Shown here one piece after another: positions 1 through 7,509 of a DNA stretch of 34,722 bases (the stretch's first letter is position 1; each line of letters begins with the position of its first letter). The notes beneath the pieces were generated by a model. It did no database searches. It was not told the origin of the DNA and saw only the letters and a list, made by a program, of their open reading frames with translations. Position numbers and translations under genes: made by a program. The stretch comes from Candidatus Woesearchaeota archaeon (lineage in GTDB: Archaea > Nanobdellota > Nanobdellia > Woesearchaeales > JAIPIC01). Location of the stretch: assembly GCA_021734865.1 (NCBI GenBank), contig JAIPIC010000016.1, forward strand, positions 1-34,722, written 5' to 3'.

Positions 1-139
1 AGCAATGATTGGCGAAGCAGGGCCAGAGGCAGTAATTCCACTAGGAAAAGGCGGAACTGGTGGAAACGTTATAATCAATAATCCAATCATGACGGATAGT
101 AGTTTCATTAAGAAAGTAACAGACCAAGTGTCAAAGGTT
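1..139. repeat. Left copy of 139-bp terminal direct repeat
   Basis: The first 139 bases are identical to 34584-34722. Because the tape measure reading frame runs correctly through the join (codons from base 2 continue the frame that starts at 33748), this is the overlap expected when a circular or circularly permuted genome is assembled as a linear contig. A true short terminal repeat cannot be excluded from sequence alone. Confidence 0.95.
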
Positions 140-172
140 CTTCAATCTAAACAGCGATCGAGGTTCAGTTAG
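2..172 (+). CDS. Tail tape measure protein, C-terminal part (gene wraps round the contig join)
   Basis: This is the 3' end of the gene that starts at 33748. Joining 33748-34583 to 1-172 gives one 335-residue protein. This piece carries the motif GEAGPEAVIPL, which is a hallmark of the C-terminus of phage tail tape measure proteins, and it ends in a TAG at 170-172. In tailed viruses the tape measure sits in the tail lumen and sets tail length. The next gene begins at the base after the stop codon. No start codon is expected here, because the piece is the continuation across the circular junction. Confidence 0.9.
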   Translation, partial: AMIGEAGPEAVIPLGKGGTGGNVIINNPIMTDSSFIKKVTDQVSKVLQSKQRSRFS

Positions 173-451
173 ATGGAAAAGATAATTGAAAATCGTCTTA
201 GGAATATTGAAAAATCATTAAACGAGATTAACAAAAAAGTATCAAACCTTGAAAAATATTTCAGAGAATCAATTAATTATTTATGCGCAAATGCTCAATT
301 AACCAAACAGGTAGTCAATAATACTCAAGCATCAACTAAATTATTACAGGAGATAAAAAATGGTAACTCTCGATTCGAACTCTCTAGGGAATGTTCAGGT
401 GGAAACCCAGACGAAGGACTCGAACCTATTCAACCAACCACTTCCGTATAG
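173..451 (+). CDS. Small coiled-coil tail-region protein
   Basis: This is a 92-residue protein beginning directly after the tape measure stop. The first ~60 residues are charged with regular Ile/Leu spacing and look like a coiled coil (NRLRNIEKSLNEINKKV region). The last ~30 residues overlap the next gene in another frame and are low in complexity. I do not recognise a family. Its place between tape measure and distal tail genes suggests a tail assembly or tail-tip role. The 92-nt overlap with the 360 gene is unusually long. A +1 slip on the A6 run at 355-360 could join the two frames, but re-initiation from the AGGAGAT at 348-354 is simpler. Confidence 0.6.
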   Translation: MEKIIENRLRNIEKSLNEINKKVSNLEKYFRESINYLCANAQLTKQVVNNTQASTKLLQEIKNGNSRFELSRECSGGNPDEGLEPIQPTTSV

Positions 452-725
452 CGACAGTGCAGATACGCTCCTAATGGACCTACTTGGAACTTCTAGAACC
501 ATCCAAATAGATGGAAGATTCACAGGCACAACTGCACAACTTAGAACATTCATAACAACAATAGAAGGAATCCAAAATGGACAGCAGACAGGTAGTGCTT
601 ATGTTGGAGATTTAGTAGTAACGAGCAAAACAGTTCAAATTCAAACATTCAGCTGGACATACGAAAAAGCAAATCTTGGAGAAGTAACTTATAGCTTAAC
701 ATTAGTTGAAGGGACGGTGATTTAA
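360..725 (+). CDS. Distal tail / baseplate-type structural protein
   Basis: This 121-residue, beta-rich protein has a middle section reading LLGTSRTIQIDGRFTGT and a final section FSWTYEKANLGEVTYSLTLVEG. This resembles small tail proteins encoded between the tape measure and the hub in siphoviruses, which often form the ring linking tail tube and hub. The start at 360 is supported by the AGGAGAT at 348-354. The stop overlaps the next ATG (TAATG). I infer the function from position and fold impression, because no catalytic motif is present. Confidence 0.75.
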   Translation: MVTLDSNSLGNVQVETQTKDSNLFNQPLPYSDSADTLLMDLLGTSRTIQIDGRFTGTTAQLRTFITTIEGIQNGQQTGSAYVGDLVVTSKTVQIQTFSWTYEKANLGEVTYSLTLVEGTVI

Positions 726-2602
726 TGGTACAATTCACAAGGGTTGTGATTAATAGTATAACAGTCAAAGATGACTCGTCTACAGATCCTAAACAGATAA
801 TTGGCTGGGAATATGAAAAAGAAGAAGACTCTCCAGTAACCGAAATTGAACTAACCGCACCTAGGACTATTTTCGACTTAGTTGATGTTTCAAATGGCCA
901 AATAGTAGAAGTTTATTCATCTGAGGATGACATAACTTATACAAGGATATTTTATGGCGCAGTAGATAAGGTAGAAGAAAATGGTGCTAGTTATACAATT
1001 ACTTGCAAAAACGAGCTGTACGCCCTTGTGAGGCAGAATGTGAACAAGATATACGACTCCTCAATAGATCCTTCAGCAGGAAAACTAAGCGCTATCGCAG
1101 AAGACCTAATCACTACACAAGGAGGACTTTTGTCGGATGTTCAAGACAGCGGAACAGTAATCCTAATTGATGAATTCAAATGTATCAATACCGACATCTA
1201 TGAAAGAGTACAAGCAATAAAAAACGCACTTGGTTGGTCAATGTATTATAATGACACCGACAGAACAACATATCTAGAGCCTCAAGGATTTACAGATTCA
1301 ATGATAACTCTCACGACAGGAGACAATATAGTAGGAGTACCAAAATGGGAGTTTGATAACTCTCAAATGATTAATGACTTGATAGTTCAGGGTGCGACTA
1401 TTCAAACACACTTAACTGAAAGCGGCCAAATAGGAGTAACTTCGGGATTTACTACAACAGGCATCACATTAACTAAGACTCCAGACAGTGCAGAGGTGTT
1501 AATAGATGCAGCAGACCCACCAACAACCCAACTTGAGGGTGGAACTAAAGATGCCTCGACAGCACACGATTATTACATTGACCGTGAAAACAAAGGAATA
1601 ATCCCTGCAACAGGTACGACATTCACAAGTAGCGATTATGCAATTGTAAACTATAATTGGTCAGCAGACATTCCAATCCATATGGTAAATCAAGAGTCAA
1701 TTGATACCTATGGGTTGTATGAGTCGGTCATGAGACTTTCAGACATTACATCCGTAGCAGATGCAGAATCTCGAGCAAAATCAATTCTATCAAGACTAAG
1801 CGTACCATTCATTACTGGCACAATGATGGTCAAATCAAATGTAGACATAAAACTCGGAGAATTAGTCACTGTCCAAGATAACATCACAAGAAAGACCGTA
1901 AACGGCCAATACATGGTTAGCAAAATTACTTACAAATATCCAAGTCCTTTTAATGAGGTCAAAATTGGCGATAAGGAGTGGCGATTAGCCGACTGGCAAG
2001 AAAATACTGAGGCCAGACTTAAACGACTAGAAGAACAATTCGTAAGAAATCAAGACATCATAACAGAACTTAGAGAGTTCAAAAATACTGCACTAACTGG
2101 ATTCAAAACGCCAGTTCCAAGATACAGAAAAGTTCTAACACAAACGCTCTCAGGTACTAATTTGTTTATTTTAGGACATCCGACTTATGGTGTTTTAGGA
2201 ACAAATCAATTGGGAGATTCTGGTGTCGGAGCAGAGACAGACGCATTCGTCCAACAATATCAAGACGAGTACACTGAAGAGTTCGTAGATAGCGACTTTG
2301 AGTCTACCAATACAACAGCCACATTGGGAAGTGGAAGTGTCAGCTTTACTAGCGGACAAATAGCTGAAAGTGAGTCAATCGACTACAATAATGGAACAAT
2401 CACAACTGCTAAGTTAACAAGCACAGAAGTGAGCGGATCCTTTGACTATGAGATGACTGCCAATGGCACTGATTGGGAAAGCGTAACCTCTGGAGTAGCT
2501 CACACATTCACTGAAACTGGAACAGATTTAAGATGGCGTGCAACTGAGAATGCAGCCTCGACTGGAGAAATATCTGAATTAAAAATAGAGGATTATCACT
2601 AA
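725..2602 (+). CDS. Tail hub / baseplate protein (gp27/XkdQ-like)
   Basis: This 625-residue protein lies just downstream of the tape measure and a small tail protein, the usual place of the tail hub. The N-terminal half (about 1-400) is beta-rich, with a domain around FYGAVDKVEENGASYTITCK and a later SRAKSILSRLSVPF segment typical of hub proteins of the gp27/XkdQ type. Residues ~430-470 are a charged helix (ENTEARLKRLEEQF), and the last ~120 residues form a Ser/Thr/Gly-rich domain that may be a receptor-contacting or fibre-attachment module. The hub would close the distal end of the tail and anchor the fibres encoded next. It is followed by a TATA promoter, so the operon partly restarts after it. 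Confidence 0.75.
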   Translation: MVQFTRVVINSITVKDDSSTDPKQIIGWEYEKEEDSPVTEIELTAPRTIFDLVDVSNGQIVEVYSSEDDITYTRIFYGAVDKVEENGASYTITCKNELYALVRQNVNKIYDSSIDPSAGKLSAIAEDLITTQGGLLSDVQDSGTVILIDEFKCINTDIYERVQAIKNALGWSMYYNDTDRTTYLEPQGFTDSMITLTTGDNIVGVPKWEFDNSQMINDLIVQGATIQTHLTESGQIGVTSGFTTTGITLTKTPDSAEVLIDAADPPTTQLEGGTKDASTAHDYYIDRENKGIIPATGTTFTSSDYAIVNYNWSADIPIHMVNQESIDTYGLYESVMRLSDITSVADAESRAKSILSRLSVPFITGTMMVKSNVDIKLGELVTVQDNITRKTVNGQYMVSKITYKYPSPFNEVKIGDKEWRLADWQENTEARLKRLEEQFVRNQDIITELREFKNTALTGFKTPVPRYRKVLTQTLSGTNLFILGHPTYGVLGTNQLGDSGVGAETDAFVQQYQDEYTEEFVDSDFESTNTTATLGSGSVSFTSGQIAESESIDYNNGTITTAKLTSTEVSGSFDYEMTANGTDWESVTSGVAHTFTETGTDLRWRATENAASTGEISELKIEDYH

Positions 2603-2615
2603 CTAATTAAAACCC

Positions 2616-2623
2616 TTTAAATA
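2616..2623 (+). promoter_or_regulatory. Archaeal TATA box for the 2645 gene
   Basis: TTTAAATA preceded by AAAACCC (BRE-like) lies exactly 21 bases before the ATG at 2645, which predicts a leaderless or nearly leaderless transcript. The same sequence and spacing recur elsewhere in the genome. A GGGAG at 2630-2634 could also act in translation of longer transcripts. Confidence 0.8.
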
Positions 2624-2644
2624 AAAAAGGGAGTTAATATCAAT

Positions 2645-2863
2645 ATGGCAAGAGACGAAAAAGGAACATTCAAGAAAGGACATATCCCAAAAGGATATGT
2701 AATTCACCACATCAACGGAAATAAACTCGATAACAGGATGGAGAATTTAAGTTTAATGATAAATTCAGAACATCGGTCGCTCCACAATAAAATGGAGCTA
2801 AAAAACAATCCAAAAAGAAACTTTTTTGGTAAAAATCAATATTTGAGGGGTGAGGAAAATTAG
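2645..2863 (+). CDS. HNH homing endonuclease (small)
   Basis: This 72-residue protein has the core HHINGNKLDNRMENL followed by EHRSLH, which is the HNH nuclease motif of phage homing endonucleases (His-His, Asn, then His). It is short because it lacks a recognisable DNA-binding extension apart from the basic N-terminus. It has its own TATA promoter and overlaps the start of the next structural gene by 14 nt, so it looks inserted between the hub gene and the next tail gene. Such enzymes cut related genomes at the empty site and so spread themselves. A second HNH gene lies at 3257-3637. Confidence 0.85.
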   Translation: MARDEKGTFKKGHIPKGYVIHHINGNKLDNRMENLSLMINSEHRSLHNKMELKNNPKRNFFGKNQYLRGEEN

Positions 2864-3257
2864 TACCGGACAAAAAATCACTAAAAATGGATTGAAAATA
2901 ATGCTTAATAGAACCTTCAAAGCAACGCCTGATTATTTAGAACCCTCTGTTTTTAAGGTTGGAACTGGAACTGGAACACCTGAAGTTAGTGATACCGACC
3001 TTGGAACTGCGGTGATAATTAGTGGTGGAGCTTACATCAAGGACTTTATTTCAGGATACCCAATTCTAGACGAAACAAACCTTCAAGCGACAATCAGATG
3101 CTTTCTTAATAGTCTTGAAGCAAATGGGAATAATTTAACTGAATTTGGAATATTTAATGAGGACGGGACACCTTTGATGTTCAGCCGAGCAGTACACACA
3201 GCAATAAATAAAACTTCAAGCGTACAAATCGCTTATGTGGAGAAAGATAAATTATAA
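2850..3257 (+). CDS. Tail fibre / virion-associated protein
   Basis: This 135-residue protein starts at a GTG. An in-frame TGA at 2844-2846 leaves no earlier start. The C-terminal part contains TEFGIFNEDGTPLMFSRAVH, a pattern typical of phage tail-associated and baseplate-wedge-like proteins that report fibre attachment domains. It sits between two HNH endonuclease genes, with which it overlaps at both ends. I call it a tail fibre or appendage component from that motif and context. The precise role is unknown. Confidence 0.65.
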   Translation: MRKISTGQKITKNGLKIMLNRTFKATPDYLEPSVFKVGTGTGTPEVSDTDLGTAVIISGGAYIKDFISGYPILDETNLQATIRCFLNSLEANGNNLTEFGIFNEDGTPLMFSRAVHTAINKTSSVQIAYVEKDKL

Positions 3258-3637
3258 TGGCAAACCTAAAGAGAAACAAACTGGGAAGATTTGTAAGGAA
3301 TAAAGAGGATAGGCATTGTCTTAATTGTGGAAAAGTCTTATGTAGATATGGGAAATCAATTAGATGCAAATCTTGTAGAAATAAATATAATCACCCAAAA
3401 GCGGGAAAAGGAACTTTATCGGATAAAGGCCATAAATTAATTACTAAAAAAGGAAAACAAATCAGGGAACATAGATATGTGTGGGAAAAAACAAATAATA
3501 TGAAAATCCCAAAAGGATTTATAATTCATCACATAGATAACAATAAAATAAACAATAAACCAGACAATTTGATGCTTATGTCAAACGCAGAACACACGAG
3601 TTTACATAGAGCACAGAGAATCTGGTTAGGATTATAA
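3257..3637 (+). CDS. HNH homing endonuclease with zinc ribbon
   Basis: This 126-residue protein has two parts. The N-terminal half holds a four-cysteine zinc ribbon (CLNCGKVLC ... CKSC, residues ~21-41) and the C-terminal half holds an HNH core (HHIDNNKINNKPDNL ... EHTSLH). That core closely resembles the one at 2645-2863. It starts inside the stop codon of the preceding gene (TAATG) and stops one base before the next ATG. Two HNH genes flanking a single virion gene suggest repeated homing into this tail locus. Confidence 0.88.
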   Translation: MANLKRNKLGRFVRNKEDRHCLNCGKVLCRYGKSIRCKSCRNKYNHPKAGKGTLSDKGHKLITKKGKQIREHRYVWEKTNNMKIPKGFIIHHIDNNKINNKPDNLMLMSNAEHTSLHRAQRIWLGL

Positions 3638-3638
3638 A

Positions 3639-4151
3639 ATGGCTGGAGAGTCTGAATTCCCAAAAAGTGATGGCGATGTATTGTATGCTAGTGAAGTTAA
3701 TTATTGGAACACTTCAATTAGTAATACTACTGGAAAAGTTAGGGGTATTAGTTCAACATATTTCGACAGCTTAGATGGTTCAAACCTAACAACAATTAGT
3801 ATAAATGTGGCGGGAAAAGCATCTCTATCTGCAGGAAGCGGAACCAATGAACTACAAGAGATTACTGTTGGGGCAGACTTAAGCGGACAAAAATTATATT
3901 TTTATGGTTATGTTTCGAATGGAGATTATAGCGGAACAACCCTTAAATTATCAATTCAAGTAAACGATGTAGAAAAAGATTATATATCTGCAGGACAGAA
4001 CTCATCTGCAGAAGAATTTATGTTAGAAACATCAACACTTACAACAAATGATACGGTTCAAATAAAAATAATAAGGTCGGGCTCTTGTTCTGGAAGTTAT
4101 AAATATTGTCTACTCGGTGTTTCCCCGTCTTCAGTTGGGGGCATTTCATAA
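3639..4151 (+). CDS. Putative virion / fibre protein
   Basis: This 170-residue protein begins MAGESEFPKSDGDVLYAS, a start frequently seen in phage appendage proteins in which a short conserved head is followed by a variable beta-rich body rich in Ser, Thr, Gly and Asn. There is no enzymatic motif. It lies in the adhesin and lysis region downstream of the tail hub. The stop overlaps the next start (TAATG), so it is translated with the NlpC/P60-like gene. The function is inferred from context and composition only. Confidence 0.6.
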   Translation: MAGESEFPKSDGDVLYASEVNYWNTSISNTTGKVRGISSTYFDSLDGSNLTTISINVAGKASLSAGSGTNELQEITVGADLSGQKLYFYGYVSNGDYSGTTLKLSIQVNDVEKDYISAGQNSSAEEFMLETSTLTTNDTVQIKIIRSGSCSGSYKYCLLGVSPSSVGGIS

Positions 4152-4696
4152 TGAAATACAAACAATCACAAATTTATTTTTGGCGTTCTTCAGAAGACTT
4201 ATTTGGAAAAGCAATTACTTATTATAATAATAAAACATTTCCTAATCAAGAATGGCTACCAACCCACGTAGGAATAATCTCACAAGTAGATAATACAACT
4301 AAAAAAGTATTAATACACGAAGCAGGACCAAATGGATTTTTAAGTTCTTGGTATGATTTTGAATGGTTAGAAAATAAGATAAAAGAAGGATATGTTAAAA
4401 TAGGCGAAACAAAAGAACCATTAAATGATAACGTATTTCCAGCTTGTGAAAAATATAAAGGGATAAGATATGGATGGTTAGATATTATAGGAATAGCATT
4501 AAATTATTTAATTGGTTGGAAATTATTAGGTATTACAGGAAAGAATGCTATTATTTGTAGTGAAGCAGTAAGTAGAATAATTTATGACTGCTCGAAAAAA
4601 ACAAATATTGCAGATGAGTACGGAATTGTTTATGACGCAGTAACACCTGCACATATTTATCTTTCTAAATATTTAAATTATAGGAGAAAATTATAA
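4151..4696 (+). CDS. Permuted NlpC/P60-like (YiiX/LRAT-type) papain-fold protein, copy 1
   Basis: This 181-residue protein has the motif order of circularly permuted NlpC/P60 enzymes: first a His in PTHVGII (H39), a second His in HEAGPNG (H56), then the catalytic Cys in IICSEAVSRI (C136) near the C-terminus. Family members hydrolyse peptide or acyl bonds in cell envelope polymers or lipids. The start at 4151 overlaps the previous stop. A longer version starting at 4106 would read into the previous gene and is unlikely. A paralogue with the same motifs lies at 5445, and the two flank the glycine-rich protein. Possible roles are envelope degradation at entry or exit, or an anti-host hydrolase. 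The host substrate is unknown. Confidence 0.75.
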   Translation: MKYKQSQIYFWRSSEDLFGKAITYYNNKTFPNQEWLPTHVGIISQVDNTTKKVLIHEAGPNGFLSSWYDFEWLENKIKEGYVKIGETKEPLNDNVFPACEKYKGIRYGWLDIIGIALNYLIGWKLLGITGKNAIICSEAVSRIIYDCSKKTNIADEYGIVYDAVTPAHIYLSKYLNYRRKL

Positions 4697-5445
4697 TGGA
4701 AGAAAATAAATATAGTTTTTGGATTGGTCTAGTTAAGACAGCAAATAATGAACATGGACTAAATGGAAACAATGGAGAAGATTATCAGAGAAACAACTCA
4801 TATGGTTCTGCAGGTATTGGAGGCAGTAAGGGGAGGCATCATTTATCTCCTGGTGCAGGAGGTGCAGGTGGAACTGCAAGTTTAACAAGTTTCCAGGTTT
4901 TTGACGCAGATTTCAATCAAATTCATATAGATTCGAGTACTGGTGGAGGCGGAGGAGGTTCAGGTTCCACTGGAGATCCAATGGACGGTGCATCAATCGG
5001 TACATCAGTTGGTGGAGCAGGAGGCGCAGGTGGAGGCTCAATCATATTTATCGTTGGTGGAGATTTTACAATAGAGGCTACGGGAGTGATTACATGTGAC
5101 GGTGCTGATGGAAATCCAGGTGTGTCAACAGGAATATCCAGTGATCATGCTGGTTCAGGCGGAGGAGGCGGAGGCGCAGGTGGATGTGTTTGGATACTAT
5201 ACAATGGTTCATTAACAAATTCAGGAAGTATATCTGTTTCAGGAGGCGCAAGTGGTGCTGGTTCATTAGGAGTCTCCGAACAGGGTGGAGGCGGAGGAGG
5301 TGGCGGTTCCTCTATAAAAAATACAGGAACAAATGGTTCAAGTGGCGTACCATTTGATGGAGGTGCCGGAGGTGCAGGAGCCATTGGAGCTTCAAGCCTA
5401 CAACATGTATTAAATTTCCCACCCCTAGTTGTTCAGACATTATAA
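4696..5445 (+). CDS. Glycine-rich adhesin-like tail protein
   Basis: This 249-residue protein has long glycine tracts (GGAGGAGGG, GGGGGGAGG and GGGGGGGG) separated by short beta-strand-like segments such as SIIFIVGGDFTIEATGVI. This alternation is what is seen in phage tail-tip adhesins and fibres that pack as polyglycine-II helices, as in gp38-type receptor-binding adhesins. The short N-terminal part (about 1-45) may attach it to the tail. It sits between two paralogous papain-fold genes and overlaps both by a TAATG. Receptor binding is an inference from composition and location. Confidence 0.65.
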   Translation: MEENKYSFWIGLVKTANNEHGLNGNNGEDYQRNNSYGSAGIGGSKGRHHLSPGAGGAGGTASLTSFQVFDADFNQIHIDSSTGGGGGGSGSTGDPMDGASIGTSVGGAGGAGGGSIIFIVGGDFTIEATGVITCDGADGNPGVSTGISSDHAGSGGGGGGAGGCVWILYNGSLTNSGSISVSGGASGAGSLGVSEQGGGGGGGGSSIKNTGTNGSSGVPFDGGAGGAGAIGASSLQHVLNFPPLVVQTL

Positions 5446-5966
5446 TGGAATTCAAAACTGGACAAATAATCTTTTTTAACTGGAATAATCCCTTCATGAA
5501 ATTGATAAAAATTTATAATAAAATTACTTACGGTGTGGATGGTTTTGCTCACTGTGGAATAATCACAAACGGTGGACTAGATGAAATTCAAATTCATGAG
5601 GCAATAGGAAAAGGTTTCGTAAAGTCTTGGTATCCTAAATTGTTCATCGAGAAAATGATAGAAGAAAAAACTTGCAAGATTCAATATCCGAAAATCAAAT
5701 TATCCAATGTAGAAAAGAACGCAGACAATTATCTAGGTAAGGGCTATGGATTTTTAGACATTTTAGGAATAGGAATAAGTTTCATAACTGGATGGAGATT
5801 TATCAAACTTACCGGAGCGAGTAAGTTAATATGTAGCGAGGCTGTTGCAAGAATTTTATATGACTCTTCAAACAAAAAAATAAATTTTGAAGAAGAATAC
5901 AAAAAGCCATATGACTTGATAACTCCAATGGATTTGTATCTTTCAGAACAATTGAAAAATGTCTAA
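5445..5966 (+). CDS. Permuted NlpC/P60-like (YiiX/LRAT-type) papain-fold protein, copy 2
   Basis: This 173-residue protein is clearly related to the 4151-4696 product. It has a His in FAHCGII (H36), a second His in IHEAIGKG (H51), and the Cys in LICSEAVARILYD (C130), followed by a similar TPMDLYLSE end. The matching YGFLDILGIG / YGWLDIIGIA and FITGWRF / LIGWKLL segments show that the two are diverged duplicates. Both keep the predicted catalytic residues, so both are probably active. The gene overlaps its neighbours by a few bases. Confidence 0.75.
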   Translation: MEFKTGQIIFFNWNNPFMKLIKIYNKITYGVDGFAHCGIITNGGLDEIQIHEAIGKGFVKSWYPKLFIEKMIEEKTCKIQYPKIKLSNVEKNADNYLGKGYGFLDILGIGISFITGWRFIKLTGASKLICSEAVARILYDSSNKKINFEEEYKKPYDLITPMDLYLSEQLKNV

Positions 5967-6210
5967 ATATATCGACGAGAATGAGTTTAGAGATTTTAAA
6001 CAGAATTTTCATGCACTTATTAAAACCTTCAACCATGAAATCGGAGACTTAAAAAAGAGTTCAAGACAAACAGTCAGTGCGTTGAATAATATAGAAAAAC
6101 TAGTTGCAGGAATGGGTGGAAAATTAGGAGTCCTGAGTAAATTGGTCTGGTGGATTCTAGGAATAATTTCAGTGATAGTAGGAGCTGCATGTCTTGCATC
6201 GATAGGATAA
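5959..6210 (+). CDS. Small coiled-coil membrane protein (XhlA/holin-like)
   Basis: This 83-residue protein has a soluble helical N-terminal part (about 1-58, heptad-like, with LNNIEKLVAGMG) and one hydrophobic C-terminal segment (LVWWILGIISVIVGAACLA). This layout is shared with XhlA-type haemolysin or holin accessory proteins of phages. Next to two envelope-hydrolase-like genes, a role in membrane permeabilisation or exit is plausible. The assignment rests on topology only. Confidence 0.6.
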   Translation: MSKYIDENEFRDFKQNFHALIKTFNHEIGDLKKSSRQTVSALNNIEKLVAGMGGKLGVLSKLVWWILGIISVIVGAACLASIG

Positions 6211-6782
6211 TGGCAATTTCAAATAATACTCAAACAAGAGAATTCGATAAATTTGGAGGTACTGACAGAGACAATACCTTTGTCAAAACTTCCGTTAATG
6301 ACCAATCTAGTGGATTATCTGCAGAAGTAATTCCAACTAATGGATACAACGGATTAGTCACAATGACTCCAGGTCATATAAGTACTAGCAATTCTACAAA
6401 CACACCACTTCTGGCAGGAGAAACCTTCACTGGAGAATGGGAAGACATAACTAACTTCGGGAATATGAATATAATTATCTTTACTGACCAGATAAGTGCT
6501 GTTGATGGATTATGTATCGAAAAATCAACAGATGGAATTAATCCAATAGGGACTGACTGTCCAGACGAGTATACTATCCCTGCAAACACGACTAAGACAT
6601 TCAGTCTTCAATGTGATGCAAAATATTTCAGAGTCAAGTACACAAACGGAGCAGTCGACCAAACAACATTCAAATTACAAACAACACTTAAACCATATTA
6701 TGTAAAACCCTCAAGCCATAGAATCCAAGACATGATTACCACCGATGATGATGCAGAACTAGTCAAAGCAGTAATAACTTGA
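6210..6782 (+). CDS. Virion / appendage protein, 5' part before in-frame TGA
   Basis: This 190-residue product begins MAISNNTQTREFDKFGGTDR at an ATG overlapping the previous stop. It contains a beta-rich body with repeated references to a fixed-value display (for example IPANTTKTFSLQCDAKYFRVKYTNGA split over two strands), typical of phage structural proteins. It stops at TGA 6780-6782 within VIT-stop-KNPAGNF. The same frame stays open for another 231 codons to 7475 and continues the same kind of sequence (AGNFVNFTSTTAGNFKVSLE), so the TGA appears to interrupt one 421-codon gene. The stop may be a GGA-to-TGA change or a read-through site. Confidence 0.7.
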   Translation: MAISNNTQTREFDKFGGTDRDNTFVKTSVNDQSSGLSAEVIPTNGYNGLVTMTPGHISTSNSTNTPLLAGETFTGEWEDITNFGNMNIIIFTDQISAVDGLCIEKSTDGINPIGTDCPDEYTIPANTTKTFSLQCDAKYFRVKYTNGAVDQTTFKLQTTLKPYYVKPSSHRIQDMITTDDDAELVKAVIT

Positions 6783-6866
6783 AAAAACCCTGCAGGAAAT
6801 TTCGTTAATTTTACTTCAACAACGGCAGGAAATTTTAAAGTTAGTCTCGAGGAACTAGAAAATACA

Positions 6867-7475
6867 GTGAGTTCTAATTCTAATTCTCAATTGAATGTTA
6901 CACCCTTTCATGCAGACGGGACTGAAGGAAACTTAATCTCAGGAATTAATTATGAATCAGGAAAGTCGGGAATAGATAGCTCAACTGAAACTCTCCAAAC
7001 AATCAATTATGAACATCATGAAATTCATTCAGGAAGCCATTATAACTACTGTGATTATGATATTACTCCTTTAGGATCAGGAGATACAATCGAGTTTATT
7101 TTAACAACACCTGATACGACTACTTGGACGCATTTCAGTTTTCAGGTTTTTAGTTCTACTGGAGCAACAATCGAATTATATGAAGGAGCAAGTGGAATAA
7201 CTGGCGGAACTGCAATCACTCCACGAAACAATAACCGAAATCATGCAGATAGTTCGACTATTACTTTATTAAAAGACCCAACAGCAATAACATCAGACGG
7301 TACAAGAGCTGCTGGATTTTTAGCTGGTGCAAACAGAGATGGAGGATCTATAGAAAGAGACAAAGAAAATGTACTAAAGCAAAATACTATTTATTTATTA
7401 AGAATAACAAGCCTTGCAGCATCTAATAATATCTCTTGGTGTGCTGAGTGGTATGAACATGCAGACAAGAATTAA
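6867..7475 (+). CDS. Virion / appendage protein, 3' part after in-frame TGA
   Basis: If translated alone, this part could start at a GTG (6867), but coding-like sequence in the same frame already begins at 6783, directly after the TGA. The ~200 residues are beta-rich, with a jelly-roll-like stretch WTHFSFQVFSSTGATIELYEG and the ending YLLRITSLAASNNISWCAEW. The whole would act as an attachment or decoration protein of the virion. There is no Shine-Dalgarno sequence or TATA box for an independent start, which favours either read-through from 6210 or a broken gene. Confidence 0.6.
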   Translation: MSSNSNSQLNVTPFHADGTEGNLISGINYESGKSGIDSSTETLQTINYEHHEIHSGSHYNYCDYDITPLGSGDTIEFILTTPDTTTWTHFSFQVFSSTGATIELYEGASGITGGTAITPRNNNRNHADSSTITLLKDPTAITSDGTRAAGFLAGANRDGGSIERDKENVLKQNTIYLLRITSLAASNNISWCAEWYEHADKN

Positions 7476-7480
7476 AACAG

Positions 7481-7488
7481 TTTAAATA
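7481..7488 (+). promoter_or_regulatory. TATA box for the 7510 gene
   Basis: TTTAAATA lies exactly 21 bases before ATG 7510. The upstream AAAACAG fits the BRE position. The sequence TAATC directly before the ATG is shared with the 7751 start, consistent with a leaderless start site. Confidence 0.8.
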
Positions 7489-7509
7489 AACAAACAACCT
7501 AAGATAATC

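Noticed and set aside
4106-4150. Upstream extension of the first NlpC/P60-like gene
   Set aside because: It lies entirely within the preceding gene, adds no motif, and the ATG at 4151 overlaps the previous stop as in neighbouring genes.
5145-5384. Proline-rich ORF on the minus strand
   Set aside because: It is the complement of glycine codons in the polyglycine gene (GGN to NCC) and so expected without coding function.
6780-6782. Genome-wide reassignment of TGA as glycine (as in some candidate-phylum bacteria)
   Set aside because: Many genes end at TGA with overlapping ATGA starts, and the other large genes contain no in-frame TGA. Only the 6210 gene is interrupted.
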